DNA of 64,000 bases from Clostridium carboxidivorans P7 (GCF_001038625.1 NZ_CP011803.1:1116001-1180000); one strand, 5' to 3'; counted from the first letter of the stretch, positions 35,496 through 44,904 are shown. A program made the numbers and translations. Notes: generated by a model from the sequence alone, not told the origin.

Positions 35496-36416
35496 GTGAA
35501 TATCATATTAAAAACCAGCAATTTAACTAAAAAATATAAGGACAAAGTAGTGGTAAATAAGCTAAATATGACTATAAATAAAGGTGACATATATGGATTT
35601 TTAGGACGAAATGGGGCAGGAAAGACTACTACTTTAAAGATGATAATGGGACAGGCTACTGCAAATAGCGGTTCTATAGAAATATTTGGAGAGACAATAA
35701 GCAGCAGTGATTATAAATACAAAAGCAGAATTGGCCTAATACTGGAAAATCCAACATTTTATCCTAAGCTTACAGCAAAGGAGAATTTAGAGGTTTATAG
35801 AAGATCCATGGGTGTTCAAGATAAAAAAAAGATAGATAAAGTTTTGGATTTAGTGGATTTAAGTGATGAAGTAAATAAGAATGTAGAAAAGTATTCATTG
35901 GGAATGAAACAGAGATTAGGAATGGCAAGAGCACTTCTTAACAATCCAGAATTTTTAATTATAGACGAGCCTACAAATAGTTTAGATCCAGTAGGCATAA
36001 GTCAAATTAGAGAAATTATATTAAAGCTTAATAAGGAACGAAATACTACTGTACTCATATGTAGTCATATTTTAAGTGAAATAGAACTGATGGCAACCAA
36101 AATAGGTATTATTCATAAGGGGAATTTAGTAGAAGAAGTTCTCTATAAGGAATTAGAAAAAACAAATAAATCTTACCTTCAAATTAAAGTAAATGATCAG
36201 AAAAAAGCTTCTATTATTTTAGAACAGAAATTTGGAATAAATGAATATAGGATTTATGAAGATAATATCATTCGAATTTTTGATAATTCATATGAACCTG
36301 AAAATATCAATAAACAAATGATAGAAAATGAGGTTTTAGTAAAGGAATTAAAAGTAAATAGTGAAGCTTTAGAAGATTATTTCTTTAGATTAACAGGAGG
36401 TGAAAAAAGTGTTTAA
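35496..36416 (+). CDS. ABC exporter ATP-binding protein, BcrA / lantibiotic-immunity type
   Basis: A 306-residue ATPase starting at GTG 35496, with AAAGGAGA about 9 bases upstream. It has Walker A GRNGAGKTT (37-45), signature YSLGMKQRLG (about 132-141), Walker B LIIDEPTNSLDP and H-loop CSHIL, then an 80-residue C-terminal accessory domain typical of BcrA-like proteins. The gene overlaps the permease gene by 8 bases. Systems of this type protect against bacitracin or lantibiotics, which fits the surrounding genes. Confidence 0.88.
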   Translation: MNIILKTSNLTKKYKDKVVVNKLNMTINKGDIYGFLGRNGAGKTTTLKMIMGQATANSGSIEIFGETISSSDYKYKSRIGLILENPTFYPKLTAKENLEVYRRSMGVQDKKKIDKVLDLVDLSDEVNKNVEKYSLGMKQRLGMARALLNNPEFLIIDEPTNSLDPVGISQIREIILKLNKERNTTVLICSHILSEIELMATKIGIIHKGNLVEEVLYKELEKTNKSYLQIKVNDQKKASIILEQKFGINEYRIYEDNIIRIFDNSYEPENINKQMIENEVLVKELKVNSEALEDYFFRLTGGEKSV

Positions 36417-37131
36417 TTTGGTGTACTCAGAAATATTGAAGCTTAAAAAGTCAAAAACAATTTTATTTATAATTTTAATCAGTATATTTTTTCCTGTGTT
36501 AGGTTGTGTTATTACACCTTTTAATACTGAAGGACAAATATGGTTAACCTATGCTGGAGGGGCAGAAGATTTGACATTTGGTTTTGTGGGTACAATAGCT
36601 TTTATACTTTTATCATCACATATTTTTATTAGAGAATATTCATATGATACTGTAAAATTAATGTATAGTTATCCTTTAAGTAAAATATCAATATTCGTAA
36701 GTAAATTATTGACCATATACATAATAATAGCATTAATATATATTTTGCATTTTACAATATTATTTGGTGGAGGATTGCTTGTAATACATAAACCACTAAC
36801 GAAAATATTTTTCTTAAGTCATGCATCGGCTTACATAGTTTCTATGATATTGGAATTTTCAATAGTACCTCTTATAATTTTTCTCATTAACATATTAAAA
36901 AATACAGCAGCATCAGTTTTTATTGCTGTAGTTACTTCGGTCTCAAATTTTTTTATGTATCAAACTAATAGGTGTAACTATTGGCCATTAATGCTGCCAT
37001 ATATTCCAATAAGAAAACTTCAGGTTAGTAAATTTATAGATTTAATGCCAGCGATAAAGTTAGGCGTGATAACAGTAATTATTGGAATACTGTTGTGCAT
37101 ATTTCAATTATCAAAAGAAAAAGATATTTAA
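36409..37131 (+). CDS. ABC-2 type permease, BcrB-like
   Basis: A 240-residue membrane protein with six predicted helices. The start is GTG 36409, which has AGGAGG 8 bases upstream; the GTG at 36400 overlaps that site. The N-terminal cytosolic segment SEILKLKKSKT is typical of ABC-2 permeases of bacitracin/lantibiotic immunity. It pairs with the ATPase just upstream through an 8-base overlap. A strong terminator follows, so the pair forms a two-gene operon. Confidence 0.85.
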   Translation: MFNLVYSEILKLKKSKTILFIILISIFFPVLGCVITPFNTEGQIWLTYAGGAEDLTFGFVGTIAFILLSSHIFIREYSYDTVKLMYSYPLSKISIFVSKLLTIYIIIALIYILHFTILFGGGLLVIHKPLTKIFFLSHASAYIVSMILEFSIVPLIIFLINILKNTAASVFIAVVTSVSNFFMYQTNRCNYWPLMLPYIPIRKLQVSKFIDLMPAIKLGVITVIIGILLCIFQLSKEKDI

Positions 37132-37137
37132 TAGTAT

Positions 37138-37180
37138 AAGCACTGAAATTGTATTTTTAATATGATTTCAGTGCTTTTTT
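37138..37180 (+). terminator. Terminator after the BcrAB-like pair
   Basis: AAGCACTGAAAT (37138-37149) pairs with ATTTCAGTGCTT (37165-37176), followed by TTTT. Confidence 0.9.
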
Positions 37181-37246
37181 CATCAATAGTTTTTTATAGT
37201 ATCAAGGTAAGAATTTATGATATGAATTTTAAGTTGTTTATAAAAA

Positions 37247-37302
37247 TCGTAAGAAAATCGTAAGAAATACTAAAGTACATTGTAAAAATTAATCTATATA
37301 AT
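37247..37302 (+). promoter_or_regulatory. VanR-like direct-repeat promoter upstream of the alpha/beta hydrolase
   Basis: TCGTAAGAAAA (37247-37257) and TCGTAAGAAAT (37258-37268) are tandem repeats with an 11-bp period. TATAAT (37297-37302) lies 28 bp further, with no good -35. TCGTAAGAAA resembles the VanR box TCGTANGAAA. The whole 80-bp stretch is nearly identical to the promoter of the VanZ-RDD gene at 54482. Confidence 0.7.
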
Positions 37303-37339
37303 TATGTCTTGTAAGTAAAAGTTAGTTAGGAGTGGACAT

Positions 37340-38350
37340 ATGAATAATCAGATAATACGTAATAAAAGAAGTACAGGTAAAAGAAAAAAGTTTTTGACAG
37401 GTATTAAAAAATTCTTAAAAGGTATGGCAGTAGTAATAGCAGTAATACTGATAATGGGATTTGCATATGAAAAATTTGGTCAGTATTCTGATAGTAAGAA
37501 ATATAAACCTGTAGGTAAAATAATTAATGTAGATGGACATAATATGCATATTTTTGCAAAAGGAAAGGGAGATGCTACAGTGGTATTTTCATCTGGTTGG
37601 GGAACTCCATCTCCATATGCGGATTTTTACCCATTGTATAATGAAATATCCAAGCATACAAGAGTAGCTGTTTATGATAGACCAGGATATGGATGGAGTG
37701 ATGTATCAAAAACCCCTAGAGATATTGATACAATAACAAAAGAGATGCATGAATTGCTTGTTAAATCTGGGGAAAAAGCTCCATATATACTTGTTGGACA
37801 TTCTTTGGGTTCACTTGAAGTGGTAAGATTTGCTCAGATGTATAAGGATGAAGTAAAAGGAATTGTTATGATAGAGGGAGGGAATCCAGAGTATTATTCA
37901 AATGAGAAACAAGAGGATGTAAATGATGTATTGATTTCATCACTTAGCAAATCTGGAGCTTTCAGAGTACTATTTAACATACCAAGTTTAGCTTCTTCTA
38001 TAAATGCACCAAGAAATAATCTTGCATTAGTACCAAAGGATTTAAAAGAACTTGATAAAGCAATGTACTTGAAAAACATGACTAATAAAAATAAAAATGA
38101 TGAGTTAAAGAATGCAAAAAATAATGCCACTGAAGTAGTATCAAATGGTAAATTAGGAAGTATACCTCTTAGAATATTAACTTCTGAAAGTGAAGCTAAT
38201 GGAGAACTTAAGTGGAAACAGAGTCAGCAGGCTTTTAAAAATTGGTCCACAGACAGTAAACAGATAATAGTTCCTGGTGCAGGTCACTTCATACATCAAT
38301 ATAAACCTGAACTCATAAATGAACAGATATTAGGAATTTTAAATAAATAG
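37340..38350 (+). CDS. Membrane-anchored alpha/beta hydrolase
   Basis: A 336-residue protein with a strongly basic N-terminus, one membrane helix (about 27-43) and an extracytoplasmic alpha/beta hydrolase domain. The nucleophile elbow is VGHSLGS (S155). The strand before it has YDRPGYGWSD, and a terminal GAGHFIHQ supplies the His. A candidate Asp or Glu acid is not clear to me (ILTSESEANGE region). The substrate is unknown. The promoter carries VanR-like repeats. It is followed 29 bases later by a serine hydrolase, so the two probably form an operon. Confidence 0.85.
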   Translation: MNNQIIRNKRSTGKRKKFLTGIKKFLKGMAVVIAVILIMGFAYEKFGQYSDSKKYKPVGKIINVDGHNMHIFAKGKGDATVVFSSGWGTPSPYADFYPLYNEISKHTRVAVYDRPGYGWSDVSKTPRDIDTITKEMHELLVKSGEKAPYILVGHSLGSLEVVRFAQMYKDEVKGIVMIEGGNPEYYSNEKQEDVNDVLISSLSKSGAFRVLFNIPSLASSINAPRNNLALVPKDLKELDKAMYLKNMTNKNKNDELKNAKNNATEVVSNGKLGSIPLRILTSESEANGELKWKQSQQAFKNWSTDSKQIIVPGAGHFIHQYKPELINEQILGILNK

Positions 38351-38379
38351 CGGAGTAGAAAGAAAGGGCAATTAGTTTT

Positions 38380-40215
38380 ATGAGAAAAAGAATGGGTATG
38401 AAAAAAATATACAGTGTATTATTGATGATGTTGATTTTGTTGAATTTCAATTATACTTCTCTTGTATATGCAAAAACAACTGATTTGAGTACAGATAAAA
38501 AAATAACTGATTATATTGATGGAAAAGTTAATGAATTAATCAAAGATAAGAAATCCAAGGGAGCTATTGTGTCGGTAGTTAAGGATAACAATGTACTTTT
38601 AAGTAAAGGTTATGGTTATGCTGATGAAAAAAATAATATTAAGGCTGATGGTGAAAATACGGCATTTAGGATTGGTTCAGTGTCAAAGACTTTTGTAGCA
38701 TTTGCAGCAATGCAAATGGTTGAACAGGGGAAACTTGATATGAATGCACCTATAAGCAAATATCTTGGAGAAGATTCTCCAAAATTAAAGTATCCTGTTA
38801 CTATGCATGACTTGCTTACACATACTGCTGGATTTGAAGAAAAAAGTTCAGGACTAGCTATATGTCAGAATGCTAAAGAAGAGACACTAGGATCTGTACT
38901 AAAAAAGTATCTTCCAGCACAGGTTTTTAAACCAGGAGAAGTTGAAGCTTATTCGAACTATGGGGGTGCACTTGCAGGTTATGTAATTGAAAAAATATGT
39001 GGAAAACCTTTCAGTAAGTATGCAGAGGAAAATATATTAAAGCCGTTAAAAATGGACAGTTCTACCTTTGACCTCCATAAATCATCTGCATCATTAGTTT
39101 CAAAAGGGTACAAATTAGATGGCAGAGAAGGAATAGAGTCATTAATTAATATATATCCCGCAGGTTCCATGACATCAACAGCAAGTGATATGGCTAAGTA
39201 TATGAATTTCTTGATGATGGATGAGGATTCATCCGTTCTTGGAAATAAGGCAAAAGAAATTATGTTTAGTCAGCAGTTTAAAATGGATAAGAAATTTTCA
39301 TCTAGTATAGGTTATGCATGGGGAAGAAATGAGAGGAATGGACATTTTATATATTTGCATGAAGGTGGAACAGATAATTTTTCTACAATTGTTTTTATTA
39401 TTCCTGATCAAAAGCTTGGAGTTTTTATATCAGCTAATACACAGTGTGGTGAGTTTAGTGAAATTATAAATACTGTGCTTAACAACCGATGTGGAGCGGA
39501 GCAGAAGAAAGAACCTTATAGTGGAAAAAATCAAATTGATATTAGTGGAAATTACATTTCTGTACGAAGCAGTTTTAAAAGTGACGAAAAGTTCTATAAT
39601 CTTTTGAATACAGAATCAGGGTTATTACATATATCAGGTAATGTTAATAAAGGTTTTATCTTGAATGGCAAGAAGTTTACTTCTATTGGAAGAGATATGT
39701 ATTGTCATCCTGATCTTGGAAATATAAAACAAATTGAAAAAAACGGGAGAATCTATATTACAAATGATGATGGACAATCATTTATAAGAGTACCATGGTA
39801 TGAGGGCTTTACATGGCAGATTTCAGTTTTGGGATGTTTTGTTATTTTAACAATTGTTGTATCATTCATTTCTGCTGTTTCTTTAATAAGAGGTATTGTA
39901 AAGGGGAAAAAATCAGTAAAATATTCTTTGCTTGCAGAAATTCCAGCATTGTTTGTATTTGCAGCAGCAGCTTATACGTTTATTCACTTGTCTCTTTTCT
40001 TTGATAACGTTGTGTATTCAATGGCAGAAGAAATATTTGCTTTCACAAGAAAGGCATCTGAATTGATTAGTATATTGGGATTTTTGGGCGTATTATCTAC
40101 AATACATTTCTGGTTAAGAAAGAGAAATGTATTTATCCGCTTGTTTTATGCAGCTTGGAGTATATCGTATATTTTGTTTTTAGTTTGGTTGATTCAATCG
40201 AACCTTTTATTCTAA
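38380..40215 (+). CDS. Membrane-anchored serine hydrolase, beta-lactamase/class C PBP-like
   Basis: A 611-residue protein. The N-terminal signal sequence ends near VYAKT (about residue 30). The motifs are complete: SVSK (S100-K103), YSNYGG (Y191-N193) and HEGG as the third motif. The C-terminal 140 residues contain about five membrane helices, as in the 33260 paralogue. It lies 29 bases after the alpha/beta hydrolase gene and is probably co-transcribed. It probably acts on cell-wall peptides or D-Ala esters; this is inference from the family. Its 3' end overlaps the start of a degenerate RDD-gene fragment. An alternative ATG lies at 38395. Confidence 0.87.
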   Translation: MRKRMGMKKIYSVLLMMLILLNFNYTSLVYAKTTDLSTDKKITDYIDGKVNELIKDKKSKGAIVSVVKDNNVLLSKGYGYADEKNNIKADGENTAFRIGSVSKTFVAFAAMQMVEQGKLDMNAPISKYLGEDSPKLKYPVTMHDLLTHTAGFEEKSSGLAICQNAKEETLGSVLKKYLPAQVFKPGEVEAYSNYGGALAGYVIEKICGKPFSKYAEENILKPLKMDSSTFDLHKSSASLVSKGYKLDGREGIESLINIYPAGSMTSTASDMAKYMNFLMMDEDSSVLGNKAKEIMFSQQFKMDKKFSSSIGYAWGRNERNGHFIYLHEGGTDNFSTIVFIIPDQKLGVFISANTQCGEFSEIINTVLNNRCGAEQKKEPYSGKNQIDISGNYISVRSSFKSDEKFYNLLNTESGLLHISGNVNKGFILNGKKFTSIGRDMYCHPDLGNIKQIEKNGRIYITNDDGQSFIRVPWYEGFTWQISVLGCFVILTIVVSFISAVSLIRGIVKGKKSVKYSLLAEIPALFVFAAAAYTFIHLSLFFDNVVYSMAEEIFAFTRKASELISILGFLGVLSTIHFWLRKRNVFIRLFYAAWSISYILFLVWLIQSNLLF

Positions 40216-40283
40216 CTTTTTCAAAAGATAAAAAGTTATTTTATGATAAAATAAGTGGTGCAAGGTTAATAATAACAGAATAA
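40212..40283 (+). pseudogene. Remnant of an RDD-family gene (C-terminal 22 codons)
   Basis: The frame ending at TAA 40281-40283 encodes FSKDKKLFYDKISGARLIITE. This is almost the same as the C-terminus of the VanZ-RDD protein at 54482-55570 (FSKDKKLFYDKMSGTRLIVAD). There is no start codon or upstream domain. The fragment abuts the stop of the serine hydrolase, so an RDD gene once stood here and was deleted or recombined. Confidence 0.75.
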
Positions 40284-40342
40284 ATTAATCTAATGATTAT
40301 AAACTATTATATGTTAAAATAGTCATTAAGAGGTGAGTTATT

Positions 40343-41050
40343 GTGAATGCTGTAAGTAACATAAAAATATTGGTAGTTGAAGATGATAAAGAGATTAGTA
40401 CTTTAATTAGTAAGGTGCTTGAAAAAGAAGGATATGAAATGGTACAAGCATTTGATGGTAGAAATGCTATGGATAAATTTAATTTTGACGGAGAATTTCA
40501 GCTAATAGTGCTTGATTTAATGGTACCTTTCGTAGATGGCTTTGAAATAATAAGAAGAGTTAGACAAAAAAGTACTGTACCTATACTTGTAATATCAGCA
40601 AAAAATACAGAAATGGACAAGATATCAGCTATAAGCATGGGTGCAGATGATTATATTGTAAAACCATTTTCATTAAACGAGTTTGTAGTTAGAATAAAGG
40701 CTCTTATACGAAGATATATATACTTTAATAGTGAGCAGGAGATGCATGAATCTGCTATAAATTATAAAGATTTAGTAGTTGATATAGAAGCTCATACTAT
40801 ATTAAAAGGAAATCAATTAATAAAAGTTACTCCTATAGAATTTGAAATATTAAAGTTATTCCTTTTAAACCCCAATAAAGTTTTTACTAAATCTCAGATA
40901 TATGACAGTATTTGGGGACAAGATGCTTTAAGAAATGATAATACAGTTATGGTTCATATAAAAAGACTTAGAGATAAGATTGAGCATGATGCGGACAGCC
41001 CCGAATATATATCAACAGTATGGGGAGTTGGATACAAATTAGGAGAGTAA
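40343..41050 (+). CDS. OmpR-family response regulator, VanR-like
   Basis: A 235-residue regulator starting at GTG 40343, with AAGAGGTGAG 7 bases upstream. The receiver has EDD (13-15), phospho-acceptor D58 (LDLMVPFVDG), SAK as the Thr/Ser position and DDYIVKPF. The segment ALIRRYIYF joining the domains is typical of the VanR group. The DNA-binding domain ends in STVWGVGYKLGE. The stop is 5 bases before the kinase ATG. The VanR-like boxes at 37247 and 54393 make it a candidate regulator of those promoters. An imperfect TAATGA/TCATTA repeat (40291-40328) lies just upstream. Confidence 0.92.
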   Translation: MNAVSNIKILVVEDDKEISTLISKVLEKEGYEMVQAFDGRNAMDKFNFDGEFQLIVLDLMVPFVDGFEIIRRVRQKSTVPILVISAKNTEMDKISAISMGADDYIVKPFSLNEFVVRIKALIRRYIYFNSEQEMHESAINYKDLVVDIEAHTILKGNQLIKVTPIEFEILKLFLLNPNKVFTKSQIYDSIWGQDALRNDNTVMVHIKRLRDKIEHDADSPEYISTVWGVGYKLGE

Positions 41051-41055
41051 ATATT

Positions 41056-41997
41056 ATGTATAAAATATTTATGATTTTGAGCATAGCAATAATTATAATT
41101 TTGTTTTTTATAATAATTTCCACCAGAAAAAAACTAAAACATATCAAAGTAGTTTTGGATGATGTACTTTCAGGTAATGTAAATAGAAGAATTACCTTAA
41201 ATAACAGTGAAAAATCTATAGCGGATTTAGTTAATAGCATAAATAATATTGTAGATAATATGTGTGAAATTGAAAATGAAAAGAATAAGAAAGCTAGTGC
41301 CATGTCTAGAATGATTTCAAATATATCTCATGATTTTAAGACTCCTCTTACATCTTTAATTGGTTATATTGAACTCATAAAACAAAGCAATGATCTGAGT
41401 GTAGAAGAGCTGCGTGAATATCTAGACATCATTCATAGTAAAGCATATTATTTAAATACAACTTTAGAAAATTTCTTTTATTTATCAAGATTGGAATCAA
41501 ATGATGAAAAACTTAAGATAGAAGAAATAAGTCTGACGGATGTAATACAAGAGCAGATAGTATTTTTCTATAATGATTTTATAGATTTAGGAATAACTCC
41601 AGATATAAAAATACCTGAAGAAGATATGTATGTTTTGGCAGATAGGATTTCAGTAAATAGAATAATAAATAATCTACTATCCAATAGCTTGAAATATGGA
41701 AAAGACGGAGATAAAGTTGGCGTATTAGCTAGAGAAGATGATAATTATGTTTATGTAGAAGTATGGGATAATGGCAAAGGTATTAGTGATAAAGATTTAA
41801 AATTAGTATTTGAAAGATTATATACTGTGGAAGATTCAAGAAGTGCTATGATAAGTGGAACGGGTATTGGATTAAGTATAGTTAAGCAGTTAGTGAAAGC
41901 TAATAAGGGAACAATAACTGTTCATAGTGAGCCATTTAAAAAAACGTCATTTACATTTTCACTGCCTAAAAGTAAAAACTTTAATAATGATTTTTAG
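41056..41997 (+). CDS. Sensor histidine kinase with a single membrane helix
   Basis: A 313-residue kinase from ATG 41056 (AGGAG 10 bases upstream). A single N-terminal membrane helix (about 3-23) leaves virtually no extracellular domain. A HAMP-like linker, HisKA box NISHDFKTPLTSL (H92), N box NNLLSNSLKYG, G1 DNGKGI and G2 GTGIGLSI follow. It is the cognate kinase of the 40343 regulator. With no sensory domain, it may sense the membrane itself or receive its signal from a partner such as a transporter. Confidence 0.92.
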   Translation: MYKIFMILSIAIIIILFFIIISTRKKLKHIKVVLDDVLSGNVNRRITLNNSEKSIADLVNSINNIVDNMCEIENEKNKKASAMSRMISNISHDFKTPLTSLIGYIELIKQSNDLSVEELREYLDIIHSKAYYLNTTLENFFYLSRLESNDEKLKIEEISLTDVIQEQIVFFYNDFIDLGITPDIKIPEEDMYVLADRISVNRIINNLLSNSLKYGKDGDKVGVLAREDDNYVYVEVWDNGKGISDKDLKLVFERLYTVEDSRSAMISGTGIGLSIVKQLVKANKGTITVHSEPFKKTSFTFSLPKSKNFNNDF

Positions 41998-42026
41998 TGA
42001 AATGGAAGGTTGAAGAGAGATTTAAT

Positions 42027-42049
42027 CCATCTGAGTCTAAGAATTACTT
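42027..42049 (+). repeat. Partial copy of the structured element found at 60361-60500
   Basis: CCATCTGAGTCTAAGAA followed by TTACTT matches CCATCTGAGTCTTAGAA followed by GAACTT at 60404-60426 (about 20 of 23 bases). The rest of the element is missing. It lies immediately before the bceA operator. Confidence 0.5.
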
Positions 42050-42054
42050 GATAT

Positions 42055-42094
42055 CCTTACATTAATGTAACATTGATTTGCTCATATTGTAAGG
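42055..42094 (+). promoter_or_regulatory. Bce-type operator upstream of bceAB
   Basis: CCTTACATTA (42055-42064) and TATTGTAAGG (42085-42094) with a 20-base spacer. The left part forms a perfect TTACA-TTAA-TGTAA palindrome (42057-42070). As I recall, TNACA-N4-TGTAA is the inverted-repeat consensus reported for BceR-like regulators. Confidence 0.75.
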
Positions 42095-42172
42095 TAAAGA
42101 AATGGCGTATATTATAAATGCTTTGTATAATTTATTTGAGAATTGAAATTAAATATTAAGGAGATACACAAT

Positions 42173-42940
42173 ATGAAAGTATTAACTGTACAAAGTATAA
42201 AAAAAGTATATGGCGGACGTCATGGAGGAAATGTTTCAAATGCATTAAATGGAATTAGTTTTGAAGTGGAAAAGGGAGACTTTGTTGGGATTATGGGGCC
42301 ATCAGGAGCAGGAAAGTCCACACTTTTAAATGTTATAGCTACTATAGACAAGCCTACTTCTGGTAATGTAAACATAGGAGGCAAAGATATAGTGCATTTA
42401 AAGGAACCTGAACTTTCAAGGTTCAGAAGAGAATGTTTAGGGTTTATATTTCAAGATTATAATTTGCTTGATACCTTAACTTTAAAGGAAAATATAATAC
42501 TGCCTTTAACGCTTTCTAAAGTTAGTGTTAAGAAAATAGAAAGAAGTGTAGAGAAAATAGCAGAGGCTTTAGGTATAGAAAGTATACTCAATAAATATCC
42601 TTATGAGGTGTCAGGAGGTCAAAAGCAGAGAACAGCTGCAGCTAGAGCCATAATAACTAATCCAGAACTTATACTGGCAGATGAACCAACAGGTGCTCTT
42701 GATTCTAAGTCATCAAGAGAAATGCTTAACTGTATGAGTGAATTGAACAAGGAGGAAAATGCTACAATTTTAATGGTAACTCATGATGCTTTTGCAGCTA
42801 GTTTTTGTAGGAGAGTTATATTTATAAAGGACGGTAGCTTGTTCACTGAAATAATCAGTAATGGAAATAGAAAAGAATTTTTTGATAAAATTCTAAAGGT
42901 ATTATCAGCACTTGGAGGTGAAAACAGTGACCTTCATTAA
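42173..42940 (+). CDS. bceA: Bacitracin-type ABC transporter ATP-binding protein BceA
   Basis: A 255-residue ATPase. ATG 42173 has AAGGAG 9 bases upstream and is preferred to an upstream TTG. It has Walker A GPSGAGKST (42-50), Q-loop IFQDYNLLDTLT (the DYNLLDTLT segment is typical of BceA), signature VSGGQKQRT, Walker [13 protein letters not shown] and H-loop VTHD. It overlaps the permease gene by 14 bases. With BceB it forms the peptide-antibiotic detoxification module. The BceR-type operator upstream supports autoregulated induction. Confidence 0.93.
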   Translation: MKVLTVQSIKKVYGGRHGGNVSNALNGISFEVEKGDFVGIMGPSGAGKSTLLNVIATIDKPTSGNVNIGGKDIVHLKEPELSRFRRECLGFIFQDYNLLDTLTLKENIILPLTLSKVSVKKIERSVEKIAEALGIESILNKYPYEVSGGQKQRTAAARAIITNPELILADEPTGALDSKSSREMLNCMSELNKEENATILMVTHDAFAASFCRRVIFIKDGSLFTEIISNGNRKEFFDKILKVLSALGGENSDLH

Positions 42941-44825
42941 TTTAGCTGTAAATAATGTTAAGAAAAACTTCAATAATTATATTATGTACCTTGTAAGTGC
43001 TGTATTTTCAGTAATGATATTTTATATTTTTTGTTCTATTGCTTTTAATGATGTATTTGTAAAACTTGCAGATAATAAGCCTACAGTTAAGCTTATATTT
43101 AAGGCTTCGGCTATTATAGTTGCTTTATTTTCTTTTATATTCATATGGTATTCAAACAGTTTCTTTTTAAAGAATAGGAAAAGAGAAATAGGTATATATT
43201 CTATGATTGGTATGGAAAAAAAGCAAATTGCAAAAATGTTATTTTATGAAAATTTAATTATTGGCAGCTTATCAATAGTTTGTGGAATAATTTTAGGAGT
43301 GATGTTTTCAAAATATTTTTCGCTTATGCTCATTTACTTAATGAGGGAAACTCTGAATATAAAATTTGCTATTGTTTTTAAAGCTTTTTACATAACTATT
43401 TTAGTATTTTTTATACTCTTCTTATTAAATTCTATTCACAGTTACAGTACAATATATAGGTATGAGGTAATAGAACTTTTAAGTGCACAAAAGCAGGGAG
43501 AAAAAACTCCAAAAGCATCATGGTTTATGTCGGTGTTATCCTTAGTATTTATTTTATCAGGATACTTTATGTCTTATAATAAAACTACAGTACAGCTTAT
43601 AAGACTGGGTATACCAATAGTTATTTTAGTATCTATAGGTACATATATGCTTTTTAATAGTTTAATTATAATATTTGTACAAGCTATTAAAAAGAATAAA
43701 AGGTTTTATTATAGAGGACAAAATATGTTGTCTACAGCTCAAATCCTCTATAGAATAAAAAGTAATGCAAAAACTCTTTGTATTATTTCTCTTTTAAGTT
43801 CAGTAACCTTGACTTCTATTGGAGCAGCTTATTCTTTTTATAAAACCACAGAACAAGATATAAGCAGGAGTATGCCTTTTTCTTATGAGTTTATGAATAC
43901 AAATAAAGAATTAAGTGAAAAAATTGAAAGTGTGATAAATAAATATAATGATAATAAATTGATTTCAATAAATAATTTAAAGCTTATAAATGCAAAGATT
44001 AATTTGCCTATGCTGCAAAAAGATGATTTTGAAGGGAAGATAATATCACAAAGTGATTACAATAGTGTAATTGCTATAAAAAATAGAGAAAATAAGATAT
44101 ATTTAGGAGATAATGAATGCTTACTTATTAAATCTGGTGAAGTATCTAATAAAGAAAAATATTATATCAATAGTAAGACTTCAATTAAATCAGGCAGTTC
44201 ACAAATGAATTTTAATATTAAAAAAGTTACAGATCAGCAGGTAGTAAGCTATTTTATAACAACAAAAACTATTATAGTTTCGGATAAAGCCTTTAGTGAT
44301 TTAAGCAGTAAGGGTGAAGTTATTAATATAACTGGATATTTAGTTCAAAATCCAGAAAGATCAAAAGAGCTTACTAAGGAATTAAGCAAAGTTGTTCCAC
44401 AAGGAATATACATAGATTCCTATTACGATACTTATCAAGGATTTTATAAGGGCGGAGCTGTATTTATTTTTATTGGAATTTTTTTAGGAATATTATTTTC
44501 TCTAGCAACAGGAAGTATAATTTCCTTTAAACAATTAATGGAAGCAGCTGATGATAAAAAGAGATATTTAACTTTAAGAAAGATAGGAATGAACAAGAAA
44601 GAAATAAAGAAATCCGTAGCAAAACAATTATCAATAACTTTTGGAATGCCTTTAATAATTGCACTTTGTCACAGCACAGCAGCTTTAATGGTATTTCAAA
44701 GATTAATGAATGAAGCAATAATGAAATATTGTATAGTGATAATGCTATTTTATATATGTATTTACTTTATATATTACATTGCAACAGTAAACTCCTATAC
44801 TAATATTGTGTGGGGGAAAGAATAG
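42927..44825 (+). CDS. bceB: BceB-type ABC permease
   Basis: A 632-residue permease starting at GTG 42927 (GGAGGTG 6 bases upstream; the TTG at 42912 overlaps that site). It shows the BceB layout: ten predicted membrane helices, FtsX-like units at both ends, and one large extracellular domain of about 200 residues between helices VII and VIII (about 300-510). KNRKREIGIYSMIGMEKKQI and YLTLRKIGMNKKEIKKS are the FtsX coupling segments. In Bce systems the permease is also the sensor that activates BceS. The following BceRS genes complete the module. Confidence 0.92.
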   Translation: MTFINLAVNNVKKNFNNYIMYLVSAVFSVMIFYIFCSIAFNDVFVKLADNKPTVKLIFKASAIIVALFSFIFIWYSNSFFLKNRKREIGIYSMIGMEKKQIAKMLFYENLIIGSLSIVCGIILGVMFSKYFSLMLIYLMRETLNIKFAIVFKAFYITILVFFILFLLNSIHSYSTIYRYEVIELLSAQKQGEKTPKASWFMSVLSLVFILSGYFMSYNKTTVQLIRLGIPIVILVSIGTYMLFNSLIIIFVQAIKKNKRFYYRGQNMLSTAQILYRIKSNAKTLCIISLLSSVTLTSIGAAYSFYKTTEQDISRSMPFSYEFMNTNKELSEKIESVINKYNDNKLISINNLKLINAKINLPMLQKDDFEGKIISQSDYNSVIAIKNRENKIYLGDNECLLIKSGEVSNKEKYYINSKTSIKSGSSQMNFNIKKVTDQQVVSYFITTKTIIVSDKAFSDLSSKGEVINITGYLVQNPERSKELTKELSKVVPQGIYIDSYYDTYQGFYKGGAVFIFIGIFLGILFSLATGSIISFKQLMEAADDKKRYLTLRKIGMNKKEIKKSVAKQLSITFGMPLIIALCHSTAALMVFQRLMNEAIMKYCIVIMLFYICIYFIYYIATVNSYTNIVWGKE

Positions 44826-44904
44826 AGGTTATATATAGTACATTTTTTTAAGGAAAGGAAATATATAATGAACTTAGTGCATGTTCATTAGGTAAGGTGC
44901 GTTT

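Noticed and set aside
44868-44891. Seven-codon ORF (MNLVHVH) with a ribosome site before bceR
   Set aside because: It could be a leader peptide, but the length and lack of a downstream attenuator structure give no support; ATGAAC/GTTCAT symmetry may be chance.
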